A stretch of 32,500 bases of DNA, taken from assembly GCA_905221605.1 (NCBI GenBank), contig CAJNDS010000816.1:12501-45000 (forward strand). Direction: 5' to 3'. This document shows positions 29,645 through 32,500 of this stretch, in pieces. The stretch's first letter is position 1. Every line of letters starts with the position of its first letter. This stretch comes from Symbiodinium natans. Taxonomy: Eukaryota > Sar > Dinophyceae > Suessiales > Symbiodiniaceae. The notes under the pieces are model-generated. The model saw only the letters and a program-made list of their open reading frames with translations, had not been told where the DNA came from and did not search any database. The translations under genes were made by a program, and so were the position numbers.

Positions 29645-31096
29645 TTCTCCATTCCCTACTCCCACCACCAGAACGTGGCGAACTTGCTTCGCCGCTGCCG
29701 TGGCCACGGGCCGCGGGCCGCGGGCCGCCAGGCCGGGCCGAGTAGCGTTAAATCAGGGCGGGCCAACAATACATGCGTGAAACTTTTCGCTTTTTTTTGG
29801 TGAACTTTCCGCGCTCGGGAGCACAGCTTGGGATGCATACATGCACACTTTGCAAGTTTACGACGTTTACGAGTCACATGCCAAAACTTTCTTCACCACA
29901 TCGCTGGAGACGAACCTCACTTCGTTGAACACTTTGCCGCCTGACAACCTGGAAGCAAAGATTAAGATCGAGACTCCTCAGTGAATTCTTCCCTGTTTCC
30001 CCGCAGTCAGACCTTCAAGGTCCTTCCACGCATGGTAACAGATCTGACAGCCTTCTCGTTTTGGAAAAGCCGTTTTGATGTCTGTCTCTGCGCATACCCT
30101 TGCGGGCTGTTGCTGCTGAATTCCTGCAGCTGGCTGTGGAGTGGAGACTATAGCACGCACTACCGGTACGAAATCACGGCTGGAGGCGGATGGGGGAGTC
30201 GGATGTGGTGTTGCCGCCGAGGTGTCAAGGGGCATGCACGGGCTGTGTGTTTTAGAGCAGCGTGCTGCGTGCAAATGATCTTCTCAGTCAGTTTACGTTG
30301 ACCAGCGAGTGTTACATATGAAAGCCCTGTACTTCTTTGGAACACAACGAAAACAACTGAAAACCCAAAGAAACAAACAAAAGCGAACAACATTTCAGGC
30401 ATCTAGTCGCCCCTTGGAGCTAGTCGCAGCAAAAAAAGCTCGGGAACACAGCCCCGATGACATGCAGCCTCACGGATGATGCTACTCCATCAACTCTACA
30501 GATTCTACTATCATGAGGGTCATTGTTTTTTTGGTGCCTGGTGTGGAATAAGCATTTGGACATATTTGGACCTTGTGCCTTCCTTGTGTTCAACAGGATC
30601 GCGTAGTTTTGGACGAGGTGTGATGAGTGCCCGGGCGAGGAGCAGGTGCGCATGCAGGCGGTGGTGTGATGGGTCGGTGGGGAGGAGGGGCGAGGGGGGG
30701 GGGGGTGGGCAATTTCGCCAAATGTCACACGAATTTGAAAACTAGAAATCCCGCAAAGAACCACAAAACAAGGCTGCCACCAATGATGATGTCCGAAAGC
30801 GAGAATAGAAACGAGAAGAAGCCTCACGGAAAACCGCGAATGCAGACATGTACAACACCTGTACTTGTAACAGCTACAGGAAGGCATGGGGCAGGCCAAT
30901 GCCTATGCCGCACATAAATAGAATGAAGAACCAGCCAGCAGCTTGCTGCTTCCAAGAGGCCTAAGATATTTGAACTGAAAGCACATCCGTACAATCCGTA
31001 CAATCCATACGATTTGCATTAAATGCATGATGCCTGACGCATGATTGTGCGCATTGGCTCATTACACTCCGGGAGCCTTCTCCTGCAGCTGCTTAC
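29645..31096 (+). other. Mostly unannotated stretch before the minus-strand gene
   Basis: GGGCCGCGGGCC palindromes lie near 29705-29730. A minus-strand frame at 29978-30274 has exon-like composition (for example EGCQICYHAWKDLEGL) but no splice evidence. G-runs lie near 30690-30708. Nothing firm. Confidence 0.35.
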
Positions 31097-31259
31097 CTCG
31101 ATTCTTCATCGTTTTCCTGATGTCAAAGAATGGTCGCAAGCACGAGTTGCCAAGCAATGCATTACTCAATACTCTCATTGCCTTGTTGTCTGAAGAGTCT
31201 GAGCCACAAGCCGCTCTTGCTGGCGCTCCTTGTGGCTCGGCCCCTTCCTTAGATTTGAA
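31097..31259 (-). CDS. Possible third exon of the right-edge minus-strand gene
   Basis: A stop-free minus-strand segment reads, in part, SSDNKAMRVLSNALLGNSC and PFFDIRKTMKNR and ends at a textbook donor, CGAG|GTAAGC (exon end 31097). The start is uncertain: AG acceptors leave it at 31259 or 31247. The link to the exon at 31304-31581 is not established because the intron would be very short. No family is recognised. Confidence 0.3.
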
Positions 31260-31303
31260 CTCGAATTGAGTGAGTTGCGTGATGTTGTGTGTAGGTTGAA
31301 ATG

Positions 31304-31581
31304 TCAATGTAAATGGATGTCGCCGCCTCCACGCTGGACTTGCACAGGCCGTTTGCTGATGTGGGGTCCACGCCACTTCGCAGACTCTTCAATGAGCTGT
31401 TGCCGGCCCTGGGTCATGAAACTGTACTGCTCTCTGCAGGCTTCAACCTGCAAGTGCACAACGACTATGATTGCCTTCTGCAATCGCTCATCATCCGGGT
31501 CCACATAGCCAGCTTTCTGAGGCGAGATTGAGAGCTTGGTACGCATGGTAAGGCTCGAATCTGAGAAATGGCCAGTTTGGA
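31304..31581 (-). CDS. Probable second exon of an unidentified minus-strand gene
   Basis: On the minus strand a pyrimidine-rich tract (ATTATTTTCCCTAGGCAG) ends in an AG at 31583-31582, and the frame that follows stays open to a TGA at 31306-31304. It reads, in part, QTGHFSDSSLTMRTKLSI, GYVDPDDERLQKAIIVVV and SFMTQGRQQLIEESAKWRG. The composition is protein-like, with no simple repeats. Splicing from the donor at 32217 gives a phase-1 junction that makes a complete Val codon and continues the frame. The exon could end earlier at a donor before the TGA. No domain is recognised. Confidence 0.5.
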
Positions 31582-32217
31582 CTGCCTAGGGAAAATAATC
31601 GGGAAAACGCATTAGATAGCTACTTACTGGCACAGCTGAGATCTAGACAAGACTGTCCAGCAAAAGTGGGACAGCCAGAAACTAGACTTTGGCTACTCAA
31701 CGAACTTAAGTTCAACAATCTCAATTTGGTGATGCTCTCCTCAATGTCAACAACAGATCGGTCCTTACCCATGCTTCACGGTCTTGACGGCCCAGGGCCG
31801 TAATGACTGAGGATGCATGCGATTGGGGACGAATGTTGACTTTGTGATTGCCATGTTGAATTCATGCTGAACTCATGTTGCTGGATCTCGAAGCTTGCAA
31901 GGTTCAAACTGCATGTGAGCTTGATCGTATCTCGTCACGACATGAACATGTACCTTTTGTCGCAATGAGAAACAATGAGAACGAACTGAGCCACTGGGTC
32001 ATGAGAAGTTCAACTCAATGCTTCATGCTGTGACGGTTACGTCTGCTTCCGTCGAGAGTTGCTCATGTCTCCAAAGGTTTGTACGCACGCTTCGATGGCT
32101 CTCAAACCACTCTAAAGTACTCTCTCTTCGCAAAACTCAGCTTTTGTTCCCGTGAATCCTCTGGCTGCGGCTATGGCCTCCACTGCACCATCAGCTGACT
32201 CACCAACTATCCATTAC
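31582..32217 (-). other. Probable intron of the right-edge gene
   Basis: A GT donor (GCAG|GTAATGG) at 32217 and an AG acceptor at 31582 enclose 636 bases with stops in all minus-strand frames. A small exon-like island near 31770-31870 (minus strand, reading TFVPNRMHPQSLRPWAVK, followed by GG|GTAAGG) might be an extra exon, but its phase does not fit the next acceptor. Confidence 0.4.
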
Positions 32218-32500
32218 CTGCTAAAGCGCGTCCCGAGCCTAGTGTCTTGGCGTTGAAGCTAACGAGCTCGCCTGGGATGGAGGCGCAGACATACGCAAAC
32301 GAGTGCTGTAGCAGATCGGCACCGTGTGCGTATCTGACACCCGACCCTGCAGTGACACCTTGAGCCCAGTGGGCACGTGGGAAGTCTGCAGCATTCTGCA
32401 GCCACTGGTCTTCACAGACTGGATTGGCATCATCGTGAAACATTCTAGGTCTCGATAACCTTTGTTCCTGTCTGTACTCGAGCTGCTTCGGTGTTGAGCA
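32218..32500 (-). CDS. Partial exon of an unidentified minus-strand gene, cut by the window edge
   Basis: The minus-strand frame is open from the right edge for 94 codons plus one base and ends at a good donor, CAG|GTAATGG. It reads, in part, MFHDDANPVCEDQWLQNAAD, HGADLLQHSFAYVCASIPGE and VSFNAKTLGSGRALA. Composition is balanced and unlike the repeats nearby. No signal peptide, membrane segment or named motif is visible, so the function is unknown. The next exon is most likely 31304-31581. Confidence 0.5.

Noticed and set aside
30420-30899. 159-aa minus-strand frame
   Set aside because: It passes through a G-run-derived Pro stretch and has no recognisable domain; an opposite-strand frame of similar quality overlaps it.

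Overview
The window reads as nuclear DNA of a repeat-rich unicellular eukaryote, most likely a dinoflagellate of the Suessiales type (Polarella or Symbiodiniaceae). This is an inference from four things: degenerate CCCTAAA/TTTAGGG telomere-type runs inside the sequence, very large amounts of simple and satellite repeat, long intronless ORFs packed in a row with no bacterial-style ribosome binding sites, and an endonuclease/RT/zinc-finger LINE-type polyprotein. No rRNA, tRNA or full spliced-leader sequence was found to fix the taxonomy.

Region 1 (1 to about 9,760) is the coding part and the most interesting. Five, possibly six, same-strand ORFs follow each other. (i) A partial non-LTR retrotransposon polyprotein: tail of an APE-like endonuclease, complete reverse transcriptase core, four C2H2/C2HC zinc fingers and a C-terminal ubiquitin-specific-protease (USP) domain with all key residues in place. 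(ii) A basic 278-aa protein. (iii) A 133-aa coiled-coil protein. (iv) A possible 132-aa ORF filling the next gap. (v) A 651-aa protein with an ADP-ribosyltransferase-like domain and a clear KptA/Tpt1 RNA 2'-phosphotransferase domain. (vi) A 184-aa, apparently helical protein. A small hairpin, GGAGG-CTT-CCTCC, occurs eight times (five doublets, three singles) across these genes and spacers and was not found in the remaining 22 kb. I read the region as one multi-protein retroelement, or retroelement-derived cluster, not a textbook LINE.

Region 2 (about 9.7-22.9 kb) is non-coding: telomere-like runs, a GGAATGAAAT decamer satellite with 342-bp higher-order structure, a CAG-rich minisatellite bracketed by decamer arrays, a roughly 190-bp macrosatellite with an inverted middle block, and a perfect 105-bp tandem duplication.

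Region 3 (22.9-26.9 kb) holds a 1.9-kb strand-asymmetric C/A-rich block that grades into GAGACACA and CTCACA microsatellites, then a GCA repeat, CT repeats and a 340-bp stretch built almost wholly of G and C. Long ORFs through these repeats are artefacts.

Region 4 (26.9-32.5 kb) is mostly unremarkable, but its right end carries what looks like part of a spliced minus-strand gene. Two stop-free exons are joined by a phase-compatible GT...AG intron with a pyrimidine-rich 3' end, and a third exon is possible. The protein family is not recognised.

Working model for region 1 (inference): the RT copies the RNA, the zinc fingers and the basic and coiled-coil proteins bind or package nucleic acid, the USP domain may protect element proteins from ubiquitin-dependent turnover, and the KptA/ART protein may repair or modify RNA ends. 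The hairpins could be cis signals at gene and domain boundaries.
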